Assembly (NCBI GenBank): GCA_028023455.1
Contig: JAQFVV010000566.1
Span: 64,001 to 128,000, forward strand
DNA length: 64,000 nucleotides
Reading direction: 5' to 3'
Source: Epiperipatus broadwayi
Lineage: Eukaryota; Onychophora; Udeonychophora; Euonychophora; Peripatidae
Translations under genes and position numbers: made by a program
Notes under the pieces: generated by a model
Seen by the model: only the letters and a program-made list of their open reading frames with translations
Told to the model about the DNA's origin: nothing
The model's database searches: none
Shown here: piece after piece, positions 11,191 to 22,172 of the stretch
Layout: each line of letters starts with the position of its first letter
Numbering within the stretch: the stretch's first letter is position 1

Positions 11191-12689
11191 ATGATTTATT
11201 GAATAACATATAGATGATTGGATGTTCAATTGCCACTATGAATTAATTTTGGAAAGTATCTTATTGATAGATCATTGTATGGCATTCAAATTATATCTGT
11301 TTATCTAATCCCACATAAATCCCATCTGACCAAGTACAAATTCTTTTGCCAATTTTATTATATCAAATGTCTGACAAATAGAAGATCACTAAATGTGATA
11401 TATATATATATATTTTCATCAATTAAGAATTGTTCTTAGTCGATCAAATATTACAGTAAAACGAAATAAAGTTCGAAAGTTAATATTTTCACATTTAATA
11501 TTGAAAGGATAGTTTATTGAACCTTTTTTTTTTTTAAAAAAAAAAAAATGTTTAAAATCCATAACTTAATAATAAACAAGTCTATCAGGTCAAAGAGCTA
11601 ATAAATCAAGTGATTTGTAAAACAAATGTTATTACTAAAACATCGACATTAATATTAAATAGCAGAATAATTATGAGTGATTACGGTATCAACTTACTAA
11701 TTAATATCTTCATACTTCCACACTTTAACAATTTATTGTTACTATTATCATATTTAAAAATTATTATATTTTAATGTTTGACATTAGTTCAGTTAATGTA
11801 CTTAAGATAAATTTCACTGTTAATGTATTCTGAAGAAATTACAGACATTACATTTTATTGCTATTGAAGCGTATGATTTTACAATTAATTTCAATCTTCA
11901 TGAAAACTTTTATTATAATTTATTAGAATCCCTGCAACCGTCAGTCCGTGATATTTCGTTTTGTATTGTGCGTCATTGTAAAGACAACAATTAACAAATT
12001 AAGTAATGAATTGTCGTATTTCTGCTTATATTATGTTCTCTGCCTGGAGGCTAGAGTTGAGAAGACCGGCTGAAATAAACATCACTTTTACAGCAATAAA
12101 ACTAAAAATCTTAATAAGAATAATTCATCGTTTTGAGTTATCGTTTGAGAATTGTGACTGATAAATAGGCTTACATTATTTAATTATACATGCGAGGAAA
12201 TTACATCTTTTATGCAAACGTGTGAAGGAATTTTGTTTAAATAAATGTACATTTCATTTTTATACGTTTGGGAACACTTATACCCACTCACCATGCCAGA
12301 TGGACACTCAGATACTGTGTGTGTATGTGTAAAATTGATATAATAAAACTTCGAAACTCAATACAATTTTAAAACATGGATTGGGACATATAAATAGCAA
12401 TTGGTCTTCAAGATTCATATCGCAGAATTACTTTTCATTAGTTGGGCCAAATCCTCACCACATGTCTTCATTCGCATAGTTTAGGATTCATTCTTAGCAA
12501 GTTGTTATAAATCACTTGACAAGTTAGATATTACTAGAATGCACTCATTTCGGCATCACTAGAATAAAAGTTAAATGTTATTTAATTTTTTTAAAAACTT
12601 TTTAGCCTAGAACTAAATTTTAAACTCAATTAAAGATTAATCAGTTCATTGTAGTATAAAACCCTCTCCAAATTTAATCCAATCCGTAA
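11191..12689. other. AT-rich sequence with no recognised feature
   Basis: Contains a short (AT)n run near 11398 and a T-run/A-run pair near 11524-11549. No gene or repeat family recognised. Confidence 0.45.
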
Positions 12690-12945
12690 CTTTTGTTCTC
12701 CACATCATATCATTAAACTTCATTATTTCATCCACCCATTCATTTTATGTGTGGTATTTCTATATCTTTGATTGTCTCTTGGGATCCAGTTTAAAAATTC
12801 AACTATTCATGTATTGTCCGGTCTTCGAGCTATTTGTTCAGCCTAATTCCATTTCACTCAATTTTTTCAATGATGAATGATATCTGTTTGTTTTCTTGTG
12901 CAGATATATTGCTTTTGATCTCTTTTTATTACTCCCAATATACAT
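12690..12945 (-). pseudogene. RTE-type LINE, C-terminal fragment
   Basis: The minus strand matches the same region as 14280-14490 (-) and 51290-51560 (+). It contains the segment after the reverse transcriptase where RTE-family proteins carry an R-S/T-M-L-G-x-T/S-R-D block, then the W-A-G-H-V/I-A-R segment and a D-D-N-R-W-T block. Frameshifts and substitutions break the reading frame. It is a dead LINE fragment in antisense orientation to the dystrobrevin exon. Confidence 0.6.
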
Positions 12946-13176
12946 TTCACTTGTTTTAATAAAGGTATTTAAGTATCTGTACATTGACCTTCAGTTAAAT
13001 CACTGTCTCACTTTCATAAATAAGAAACAGTAAGATACTTTTTTAAAAATCCTTCCTTTTCAAACGTGTGTGTTTTCTTTTGTTCTATTAAAAGGACTCC
13101 ATCCAAGTTTAATTTTGTAATTAATTTCATAAATGTATTTATAAATTTATTAAACGCACATTGATTACGATTACGT

Positions 13177-13262
13177 AAGTAATATTTACTGAGGCTGTAA
13201 CCTCGATAATATGCGTGTAAAATGCGATAGTAGGGACCTCTACAGGTGTTTAACCACAACCT
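13177..13262 (-). repeat. dispersed repeat R, copy 2
   Basis: Minus-strand copy of the sequence at 2005-2095 and 51961-52060. It keeps GTGGTTAAACACCTGTAGAGG, CGCATTTTACACGC and the ACAGCCTCAGTAAATATTA end. It is closer to the 51961 copy than to the first, sharing the GAGGTTACAG segment. Confidence 0.6.
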
Positions 13263-14039
13263 CCATTCTATCGCAAATTCTTTTGAAACATATGACCAAA
13301 GATATACTAAAAGACAAATTACCACCAAAATGCATTTGGTACTAAACCAGCCCTCACCTATATTAATAATCTGATTAAAATAGCTCTGCTTTTTATTTTT
13401 TTCTAATTCATTATTATCTGTCTTTATTTTCTTTTGAGAAAATTTATTGAACACTGCTTTCCTCTATTTCATTTAGCTAATAATTTTTGTCACATTTTCT
13501 GAAGCTTAGAAGCATTATTTGTAAAAATAATCCCATTATCTGTAAAATCTAGATGACTTAAGTAGCCATTATTTTTACTCCCTTAGCTTTCCATTTTAAG
13601 TCACAAAATATTTTTTGTAAAACTGTTATAAAAAGTTTCAGAGATATCGAATCACTCCCATCATACATCATCAACAGTGTCATTCTTCTTAATGTCACTA
13701 TGTAATCTGATCACTCTTGCTTCATATTGATCAATGTTCTTTAGAATATCCTGAATCTATATCTTGATGATCCAAACCTCAATTAACAGTGTAAATGCTT
13801 ATAGAATGAAATATTTTTTTATAATCAACAAATTCAAAGTATAATGGTCACTCAAAAATCATTGGTTCTTTCTATAATTTCTCTCTACTTTGATATGATC
13901 CACTATCATTCTTCTCTTTACTTGGATATGATCCACTATACTATACTACTTTTAAACCCAATTTCTCTTTTGGTTGGTTGAATCCAAATTTCACTGTAGA
14001 TGGATTGCACTTATATTGCAAAAATTTCATATGAAAATG

Positions 14040-15480
14040 GTAGGTCTAAATTTAAATATCATCATCACTTTTAAATGTCATTATTACTCCTACATTCTTC
14101 CAATCATCTGGTATATTTTTATTATTTAGTCCTTGGTTTTTTCCATTTCTTGTTTAAAGATATCTATAGTAATTTCTTCATTTTTTTCTTTCTTTATAGA
14201 TTTAATTTCATGGCTCACTTCTTTATTTAAAATGCTTGACAATTCAAGATGTAGTAATTGTATTTGTTACTTTGTTTTCTTGTTTTTTTATTACTAATCT
14301 CTTGGAATCCAGTTTAAAATTTCAATTGTCCATCTATTATCATCTCTTCTAGCAATATGTCCAGCCCAAACTCCACTTCAATCTTTTAATTTTTTCAATG
14401 AGGTCAGTAACACCTGTTTGTTCTCTTACCCATACATTGCGTTTTCGATCTCTTTTTGTTACTCCCAACATGCATCTCTCCATTTAAAACTATTTCTTAT
14501 ACAATATCAAATATTTTTATTGTGCTTAATGGATAATTTTTAAGTATGTTTTTATTCCCTTTTTTTTTTCTATATTTTTTTTTCTCAATTGTAAACTTAC
14601 TGGCAAATTGCTTCTTTTTTCTGTATCAACTATCTTTATTACAGTTCTTAGTATAGTGTCAATTATCTTTTTATTGATCTCAATTAAGTTTAAACTATCT
14701 TCAAAGTCTATTAATACTTTAAAATGTTTACTAAGTTCTAATTCATATTCATTTGATTGTTGCTAATGATTAGGAATATCAGTTATCAATATTGTTTTTT
14801 TAATATAGTTTTTGTCTTTTGTTTAGCATTAATCCATATCTTAATCTCATTTGTCTATGATCACTTCTGAACATGGTGAATCCATTAGAAGCAGTACAAT
14901 TTTAAAATACATATTTTCCTTTAACATTTTTTTCAAAGAAAAAATTCATAATATATAATTTTTTTTTTTTCTATAAACTCATGCCCTCTTTCATTTATGT
15001 TATCATAGCCAAATTTACCAATATTTTCATGTTTCAATCATTTTTCAATTTAGAATTGAAATCTCCCATGATAATTTTAGAATGTTGTTTGGTCTGATCA
15101 AAAGCATTTTGTACATCTATATAAATTTTTTTTACTTTTTCATCACAATTAAAAATCCTTAAGACATCAACCTGAATTATCTGCATTTGATATTTTCCAT
15201 TAAGTTGAATAACTAATCTTTCCACCTGTTTGACACACCATTAATCTCCACCCAGTTTTATCTTTTATTTATAATAAATCCAACTCCACTTTTGCTTCCA
15301 ATATAATAAAATACATATCAACTCTTCAAATCACTTCTCTCTCCATCTTTTCTTCTAACTTTACAAAGACCAATAATATCCCATTTATATTAGACAGTTG
15401 TATTTCCAATTCATGTAATATTTCTTCATTTGAGTGCAACCTGCAGTTGAAAGTAGCCAAATAAAAGATCATAATCAAAT
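14040..15480 (-). pseudogene. RTE-type LINE, endonuclease and start of RT, rearranged
   Basis: Read on the minus strand from 15480, the first recognisable part is an APE-type endonuclease: a short open frame at 15034-15225 ends in IIMGDFNSKL, the strand carrying the catalytic Asp-Phe-Asn of these nucleases. A linker with K-R-S-N-L-P follows (about 14600-14800). At about 14045-14200 lies a DDWKNVGVIMTFKS-like segment typical of the start of a LINE reverse transcriptase. Between these sits a misplaced C-terminal fragment (14280-14490) that should come last, so a second copy or a rearrangement is nested here. Stops and frameshifts are frequent. RTE clade is assigned from the C-terminal blocks shared with 51.0-51.6 kb. 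Confidence 0.6.
14280..14490 (-). pseudogene. nested RTE C-terminal fragment
   Basis: Closely similar to 51240-51440 on the opposite strand: MERCMLGVTKRD-like, a TGVTDLIEKIKRLK-like segment, then LDILLEE(M)I. It interrupts the expected order of the surrounding LINE. Confidence 0.6.
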
Positions 15481-15884
15481 GACAAACTCAGTCCACAATC
15501 AAGGATTTTTAGCACTCTTCTGGAATAAGAGCAATAAGTATTAATATATCAATTAATAAATCCCACCTTGAATATTATTTATTTAACACCTTTCTTTTTT
15601 CTCTTATATGGTATATTTAATGCTTAATAAATTTCTGCCCTCTTAATTAAAACATGTGAATAAAAATATATATGAAAGGCACCTTGCTTTATAAACTTAC
15701 AACCATTTACATAAATGATTGATTTTTCTGAATAAATATTGTACTGAGCACTATTTATCTGAAGCTTTGAGATGATAACATTTTATTTGTAATTATATAA
15801 TGGAGTAATTCTGTTATATAGTCTATTATTAAAAGTTTAGGATAAAATTCCAAATTTTATTTAAACCTTTGAAATATGTTCAAC

Positions 15885-16140
15885 TGTTAGTAATAATACT
15901 TTAATTAGTATATAATACACTTCAATTTTCTTCTCTCTTCTTCCAGTTTTGCTGATCTAACCAGCGATTACTGGCATCAGAATCAAACTAGTGATATTTA
16001 GATTTTTAAATAGTGAATTTAAGATAACGCAGTAACTAATTAGGCTATTTTGTCAAAAGCAAGAGTCAGCATCCTTTTTATAATCTCATCCATATAGGTC
16101 CTCCTGATATTGTCATTTTTTTAAAAGGCAAACATTATGG
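15885..16140 (-). repeat. SINE-like repeat family 2, copy a
   Basis: The minus strand shares with 18460-18700 (-) and 17461-17620 (+) the string of landmarks GGAGGAC/GGATCC, CAAAATAG-TTAGT-GGTTA (A-box-like), CTTTAAAATC, TTTGATTC (B-box-like), AAGAGAG and a tail ending TACTAA-TATT. The spacing of the two boxes fits a pol III SINE. All three copies are old and differ by many indels. Confidence 0.5.
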
Positions 16141-17460
16141 ATTTTGAAGGTTATCTATCATGTAAACAGTTTCTATTTTTTTTTTTTTTTTTACTTTTTC
16201 TTTTCTGTCCAGCATATTTATTAATCAAACAGTCGTATATATATGGTCTTAATTTTCTTTCCTAATAATTATTTTGTGCTTTTAAATGGTTTGCAATGGG
16301 ATGTTTAATTTTACTGATATATTTGTTTTAAAACATTTCATGTTTAAGTTTTGTAGCAGTTCAGATTTCTTGCACTGTGATATTATTTTGGAAAGCTGTT
16401 CTGATGTATTGATTTTAGAATTTTTATTATTATTTTGCCTCATATTTCTGGTATGTAAAGATACAACTATAGTACCTATAATTGGTTTTTAATGTGATAT
16501 TTTTTTAATTATCTATTTAAGGTTTTTTTTAATCATAAGTATTAGTATAACCTTAGTTTTTCTGTTTCTGTGATAATTGGAAGTATGTACTAAATATTTT
16601 CCTGTATGGCTTTTTTGTAAACCAGTTTTGATTTTGCCATAATGGAGTCATGCTATTAGAATATCTAAGAATGCCAATTTTTGCTTTTGTTAATTTTTTT
16701 TATGAATTTACCTAAAGATGACACATTATTAATGTGTCAACAATGTTTGTCATAGTTTCATTTTCTGTGATCATATAGCAAATGTTTCATTAACATAGTA
16801 AAACCAGATTTTATGTGGAGACGGAATGATATTTATGTGTATGATTTCAATTTTTTTTGTGTGTAAATATTTCTGATCAGGAGTGACATTAGAGAATCCA
16901 TAGCCATCCCTGTGGATCAGAACAAAATAAGTTTGTTCAAAAACTACTAGCTTGTAAAAATAATACCCTACTTAAAGCAAAATCTCATAAAGAATGTTAT
17001 CCATAACTTATCATTAAGAAAATATTGAATAAACAGTAAAAATGAAACATCAAAAGAAATACGGTATTGTGCAAGGAAGCCTAATCTTTGCAAAACAAAA
17101 ACTGTTAACATTTTATGAGATTGTAGGTCATAAATGGTGAACTAACAATTGTATTGATAATCATAAGAGCGCAAAGTAATGATTAGAGAAGAAAAAGTAT
17201 GTCTAAAGTCACAGATTATGTATGTACCAATGTGCATAAGTGTCATTAGGAAAAGGCAAGAATATTAGACAGAGAGGAAAACGTTAAAAGATGAAAATTT
17301 AAGGAACCTGTTCACTTGATAATGGAAAGTAACCCCATAAGTGAGCATGATATGATAATTCATAATGTCTGCAAACCACTCATTAACCTCGCCTTTAAGA
17401 AAAAATGGAAAAACCTGGAAGGTTATCATAGATAATTATATCAATTTTTTATTAACTGTT
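16141..17460. other. AT-rich sequence with no recognised feature
   Basis: Contains a T-run at 16171-16191. The 68-codon open frame starting 16286 is hydrophobic, T-rich and shows no family features. I do not call it a gene. Confidence 0.45.
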
Positions 17461-17620
17461 GCTTCTATAAAAATAGGCTAATTGGTTAGAATATTACTTT
17501 AAAATCTGTATTCATATGTCATTAATTTAATCCCCATGCTACTACTGTCACTGGTGTGAAGAAGAGAGGAAAGTAATACCACTCTAAAAATTTTGTTATA
17601 TACTAACCTATGTGTTATTA
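17461..17620 (+). repeat. SINE-like repeat family 2, copy b
   Basis: Plus-strand copy with the A-box-like segment GGCTAATTGGTTAGAATA, then CTTTAAAATCTG, a B-box-like TTTAATCCCC and the tail GTGAAGAAGAGAGGAAAG followed by ACTAACCTATGTG, shared with the copies on either side. Confidence 0.5.
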
Positions 17621-18459
17621 CTAACATTTGATAATCAACGCTAAATAATGGATATATAGTCCAATATATAATTACTGTAGGAACAAACTTTTTTTTTTTA
17701 TTTTCCAGAAAATTTATTTTCTAAAGGTCATGCTTGTCACATTTGAATCATTATGCTTGTTGAATCCTTTTTACCAAGTGATTTATCTTTAATCCTTTTA
17801 CTTTGATAGTTGAAATATGTCTCTGCCTACATTTATTTATGTCAGTTTTATTTTAATTTTTAACTTTCACATTAAACTACTTGAAAAAATTATTATAAAT
17901 TGAATCGGAATAGTTTTACTAATGAAATAATCTTGATGTTTCAGGAGCTGACAAAAATATTAGGTTTATAAAGTCAGCTATTACTGAAGTCGTTTTTATT
18001 AATGCTTTGATCTTACGTAACTGTCGAAAATAAAAAAAAGAACATTAAAGAAGGATGCCAACACACATTTGTAATAAACATGTTATTAATCTGAGAATAA
18101 AATTCCATCAAAAACTCCCCTCACGGTTAAGTAAATTATTGAATAGTTAATCAAACCAATTATTAAAGGGATAAAGGTTTTTCAATTGATCCCAATCTGG
18201 AAAAGCAAAAACCATTCTGATCAATTGAATAAAAATGTGTTTTGTAGTAAGATTCAGTGCTTAAGCAGCAAACCCATGATAACACAGTAAAAATACGATC
18301 TTTATAGAAATTGTCCATCTTGTTTGAAGTTTTATGATGCTAATATTTAATATGTAATCTATATACTGGACTATTTTCATTATCTTGTTAAATTATTATA
18401 TATTTATAGAAAAATTCAAACTTCATTTACACCTTCCCTTAATGCATTTAACTGTTAAT

Positions 18460-18700
18460 AATAACACATAGGTTAGTATAGAACACAATGTTTTGATTTG
18501 TGGGTTTTTGCTTAAGTAATCCCTGGTCTGACTAGTGACAGTATTTGCTTGATATTGAACTGTGGGGCTTTGGATTCATGAGTACTGATTTTAAAGTGAA
18601 GCTCTAACCTACTAATCTATTTTGCCAAAGGCAGTTGATGTCAACATCTTTATTTACATATCTATGAGGATCCTCTTGATTTTTGTATTTTGTTATTTTC
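18460..18700 (-). repeat. SINE-like repeat family 2, copy c
   Basis: Minus-strand copy. It has GTAGGTTAGAGCTTCACTTT (A box region), CAGTTCAATATC (B box region) and the tail TATACTAACCTATGTGTTATT, nearly the same as the end of copy b. Confidence 0.5.
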
Positions 18701-19049
18701 ATTGATGAAGTTTATGAGTGTATCTAAACAATATAGATTATCACTCTAGGTTAACTTATAGGATTACTTGTCATGCGACCAACTACTTCAATTGTTTTCT
18801 TTTTCCTTTTTTTCTCAGCCCAATTGTATTTTTTCAGTTGAACTTAAACACAGTGTCTTTTCTTTTTTTATCATTGTTTTGCATTTTTAAAATCATTTTT
18901 TGCTAGGGGGGGGGTCTAGATCTTCTTAATTATGCAGGCATATTAGTTGAGTTCAAAATTTCAAGCTATTAATCTGAATTGTTTAAAGAAGTAAAAAATG
19001 TTTGCTAGATGTTTCTGTGCATGAGTTTCAAGATTTAATCCTAATGTTC

Positions 19050-19080
19050 ATTGTTGAAGGCAAAAGCCATAAACTAGTCT
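19050..19080 (+). ncRNA. degenerate hammerhead-like motif, family 7, solo
   Basis: TTGTTGA, A, stem II GGC/GCC around an AAAA loop, then ATAAAC-TA-GTC. The downstream GGGATATT matches the family 7 tail. Core substitutions (C3, A6 and the first A of GAAA context) argue against activity. Confidence 0.35.
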
Positions 19081-19476
19081 GAAAATGGGATATTAGAGCA
19101 CTATACCTTCTGGTATCTATTGGAACCTCAAGCTTACAGTAGATGGCTCTGAATTAAAATAATGAGATTGTCATTGGGAGAGAATCAGATATAGTTGATG
19201 TTATGCAATAAATAAATAGAAATCATTCTCTCAAAATTGAATATTCTTAAAAATGTATAAAAAAAGATAATAATTAGATATTATGATATGCTAAAAACTT
19301 TATATTTCCATTCATAATTTGGATTTTGTGTATAATTTAATAGACTTCATTATCTTGGAAATATATTTAAACAAGGAAGAGCATTATTTTTATTTTAAAA
19401 AAAGTTTATTTACTGCACACTTCATTGTATGCACAACTTATGAATACAGTTATCTGAAAAATACATCATCCAAAAT

Positions 19477-19505
19477 GCATTTCATGCTGAACCAGCACTC
19501 TTCAG
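19477..19505 (-). ncRNA. hammerhead-ribozyme-like motif, family 6, solo, intact core
   Basis: On the minus strand: CTGAAGA, stem II GTGCTG/CAGCAT with a GTT loop, GAAA, then TGCATTT, where TGCA can form stem III ahead of a UU cleavage site. Both conserved boxes are intact. Two relatives with the same GCTGGTT(C/T)AGCATGAAAT core are at 33533 and 38151. Confidence 0.55.
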
Positions 19506-19831
19506 TTGTCCTATGTCACAATCTCTTATTCTTCATTATTATTGTTCAGTATTTATCAATATCAAGTTATTGTAGCTTAATCTCAAGGTGTCTAACAGTA
19601 CTAACATCCATGAGATCATCCTCTTTGGATAAATACATTAATAATATTGCTTTTCACTTATTAGGCTAAATATTATTATATCATTTTAATCCAGAAATAT
19701 ACTAAAATGTTCAAATATAATAATTAAAAATGAGGCAACTTAAATTCACATTCACAAATACACAAAATTATCAAAACAGAGTGCTTACTATTTGCTTAAG
19801 ATAAAATAATACAATTTATAGAAGGAACACA

Positions 19832-19841
19832 CATGCACGCG

Positions 19842-19892
<51 letters not shown>
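19832..19892 (+). repeat. compound (CA)n(TA)n microsatellite
   Basis: A CA dinucleotide run followed directly by a TA run. Confidence 0.95.
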
Positions 19893-19895
<3 letters not shown>

Positions 19896-20352
19896 GTGCC
19901 ATAGTGAAAAGGTGACCAGGGTCTGGTTTTCTTTACAAACTACCTGCAATATGATCTCTAAACCATTATAAAAATTTGAAGATGTTACAGTATATGAATT
20001 TCAACATGAAATGCAATGGAATGTGTAATACTTTAAACCATGATGGAAGAATATACTGATATTACATTTTGTTCTAAATTGGGTAGAACTGCTACTAAAA
20101 TGTTTGAATGATTCAGTCTGTCTCTGGCAGTCAAGCCTTGAGTCACATGAACATTTTCAAGTTGTTTGCAAGATTTCATTATATTAGGGAGGATATTAGA
20201 AACAATCTACAAAGGTGAAACGTATTGTTACATTCATGTTAAAGCATGATTCTCCTACACTATCAACTTCATTTTTTCTGAGTCGCTGGCTAAAACATGG
20301 TACTATGTAACTACTTACAGCTTTCAGAGAGAATCGGTCATCTTTTCACCAG
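19893..20352. mobile_element. possible short inverted-repeat transposon remnant
   Basis: The left end (AGTGAAAAGGTGACC near 19904) and the right end (GGTCATCTTTTCACC near 20337, inverted) match over about 15 bases, 440 bases apart. No coding capacity and no certain target-site duplication, so it may be a MITE or chance. Confidence 0.3.
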
Positions 20353-20778
20353 AATAGACTGTATACATATTCCTTCTTCAAACTAATTACATCATTTCAT
20401 TAAAAGTAATAGCGATAAATGAATTTATTCCTCAAGTAATATCGTGTGAATTGGTCATGAAGTAGATTAAGGTTTAGAAGCATTCACAGATCGGACCTTT
20501 TTTTTTATTACACATGATTTGTGTATATAGGATTGTTATGAATTATTTGTAAGCCGAATTAATTATTATTTAGCAGCTATGGTCACATTTAAGCATTCAC
20601 TAGAAAGAACAAAAATATCACCAACTAGAAATGTTGCTATGTTTAAATTCTGATAAGAATATATTTTTGAAAGCATGAATCTGCTAGTTATTGAAACATT
20701 TCTCGGATTACCTTATTTTTTTTATTAGTTTATTTCAGAAAATAATAATAATCAAATAATAATTTTGTACATAAAAAG

Positions 20779-20813
20779 CTTTTTTCGGCACCTGCTTTGG
20801 TGCCCTTTTCAAA
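20779..20813 (-). ncRNA. hammerhead-like motif, family 2, left arm
   Basis: Minus strand: TTTGAAAAG, stem II GGCACC/GGTGCC around AAAGCA, GAAA, then AAAGCTTT, a perfect self-complementary stem III ahead of U residues. Compared with CUGANGA the core is UUGAAAA: C3 to U and G8 to A, which would keep a 3-8 base pair. Confidence 0.5.
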
Positions 20814-21417
20814 TGTTACTAATCTATTTAACTTTAATAAATCACCTGACATAAAGCCATCCAGTGTCCAATAATGGAATTAAAACAAACAATAATAATA
20901 TAAATAATTAAAACAAATCAAAACCCTCATATATAAATTTGTTAATGACAAAACAATTGATTATATCATAACTTTATCTTAAACAATATTACATGCATTT
21001 TTTATACAATTATTATATATCATCTTATATAATTTTCCATTCATTTTTAATCAATCAGTTATTAACCAAATTTGTTGAAGTCATAAATATTCATACAATT
21101 ATATTTAAAATAATTTGACTAATTGTATGGATATTTATAAGACTTTTACAAATTTGGTTAAATACTGGTTGATTAAAAATGAATGGAAAATTATATAAGA
21201 TGATATATATATATATATAATTGTATATAAAAATGCATGTGATAGTGTTTAACATATTATTATGATATAGTCAATTGTTTTGTAATTATTGAATTTATAT
21301 ATGAGGGTTTTGATTTGTTTTAGTTATTTATATTATTATTGTTTGTTTTAATTCCATTATTGGACACAGGATGGTTTTATGTCAGGCGATTCATTAAAGT
21401 TATATAGATTAGTAACA

Positions 21418-21452
21418 TTTGAAAATGACACAAAAGCAGGTGCTGAAAAGAG
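21418..21452 (+). ncRNA. hammerhead-like motif, family 2, right arm
   Basis: TTTGAAAAT, a weakened stem II (GACAC ... GGTGC), TGAAAA and GAGCTTTTT. It is the decayed partner of the left-arm copy and keeps the U3/A8 core. Confidence 0.4.
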
Positions 21453-21784
21453 CTTTTTATGTATAAAATTGTTTTTTGATTATATAGCTGTTGTAAATAA
21501 TTATTATTTTCTGATTATTTTGTGGAAGCGCAGCATAAGGATTTTTATTCCTTTGCAAGAGTTAAAAGACAGTGCTACATAACATCAAATAAACAGAATA
21601 ATAGACTAGTATGTTATATATATGACTGCATTTATAGTTTACAGATTGATTTGTATAATCTTTGTAAAAGCTATCTCTAATGTTGTTGTTGTTATTATGA
21701 CCATTGTAGTCATGATGATTTTTTAGGAGGGTGTTCTTTTCTTTTGTCTTATTTTTTTTAATTAATTTTAATTGTTTGTCTCCA

Positions 21785-22172
21785 ATCCTATGCCCGCGGG
21801 CACCTTGGCACCCGCAGACCATTTTACATGTGCCCACCACTATCTGAACATGATAAAAAATTATTCATCTGATACAAATAAATTTAATTTTTAATTTTTT
21901 TTATAAATTATTGTATTATATTGTAATCAAATTGCAGGGCATACTATACTTTTACAGTGTAAAAATATAAACGTTAATTATATATTAAAATTTTATTTTT
22001 GAAATAAATATTTTTCTGTACATTATGTGTATTATTAACAATATCCCACTATAAATTTACATTGAAAAAATAAATAGTGCCCACCACCTGGTTGAAAAAA
22101 TAAAGGGTGCCCGCCACCTGGCCGGTATTATAGAATGTGCTCTTAAGTGCAAAAAGATTGAGGACCCCTGAT
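21785..22172 (-). mobile_element. hAT-like element, terminal fragment
   Basis: Read on the minus strand it starts CAGGGGTCCTCAATCTTTTT, a typical hAT terminal sequence, followed by GC-richer subterminal blocks in which CCAGGTGGCGGGCACCC and CCAGGTGGTGGGCACTATT are near repeats. GTGCCAAGGTGCCCGCGGG lies at the far side. No opposite terminus is visible nearby, so the element is truncated. Confidence 0.5.

Larger units (their letters stand above)
20735..21525. repeat. fold-back element with outward hammerhead-like motifs (family 2)
   Basis: Two arms of about 365-400 bases form an imperfect palindrome centred near 21110. Examples of paired landmarks are AATTGTATGAATATT-type sequence beside the centre, ATGAATGGAAAATTATATAAG further out, CATATATAAATTT / AAATTTATATATG, TGTCCAATAATGGA / TCCATTATTGGACA and finally a hammerhead-like motif near each outer end. 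A related, broken version lies at 37.8-38.7 kb. Confidence 0.7.

Noticed and set aside
13014-13454. 146-codon minus-strand frame
   Set aside because: It runs through dispersed repeat R and LINE-flanking debris. It contains no family motif and composition is random AT-rich. The N-terminal FNKFSQKKIKTDNNELE resembles an RTE segment (compare 38999) and marks LINE remnants, not a gene.
19319-19669. 116-codon plus-strand frame
   Set aside because: It overlaps the antisense family 6 hammerhead-like motif and surrounding repeat. Hydrophobic random-looking protein.
21562-21840. 92-codon minus-strand frame
   Set aside because: It runs through a GTT repeat and the hAT end. No protein features.
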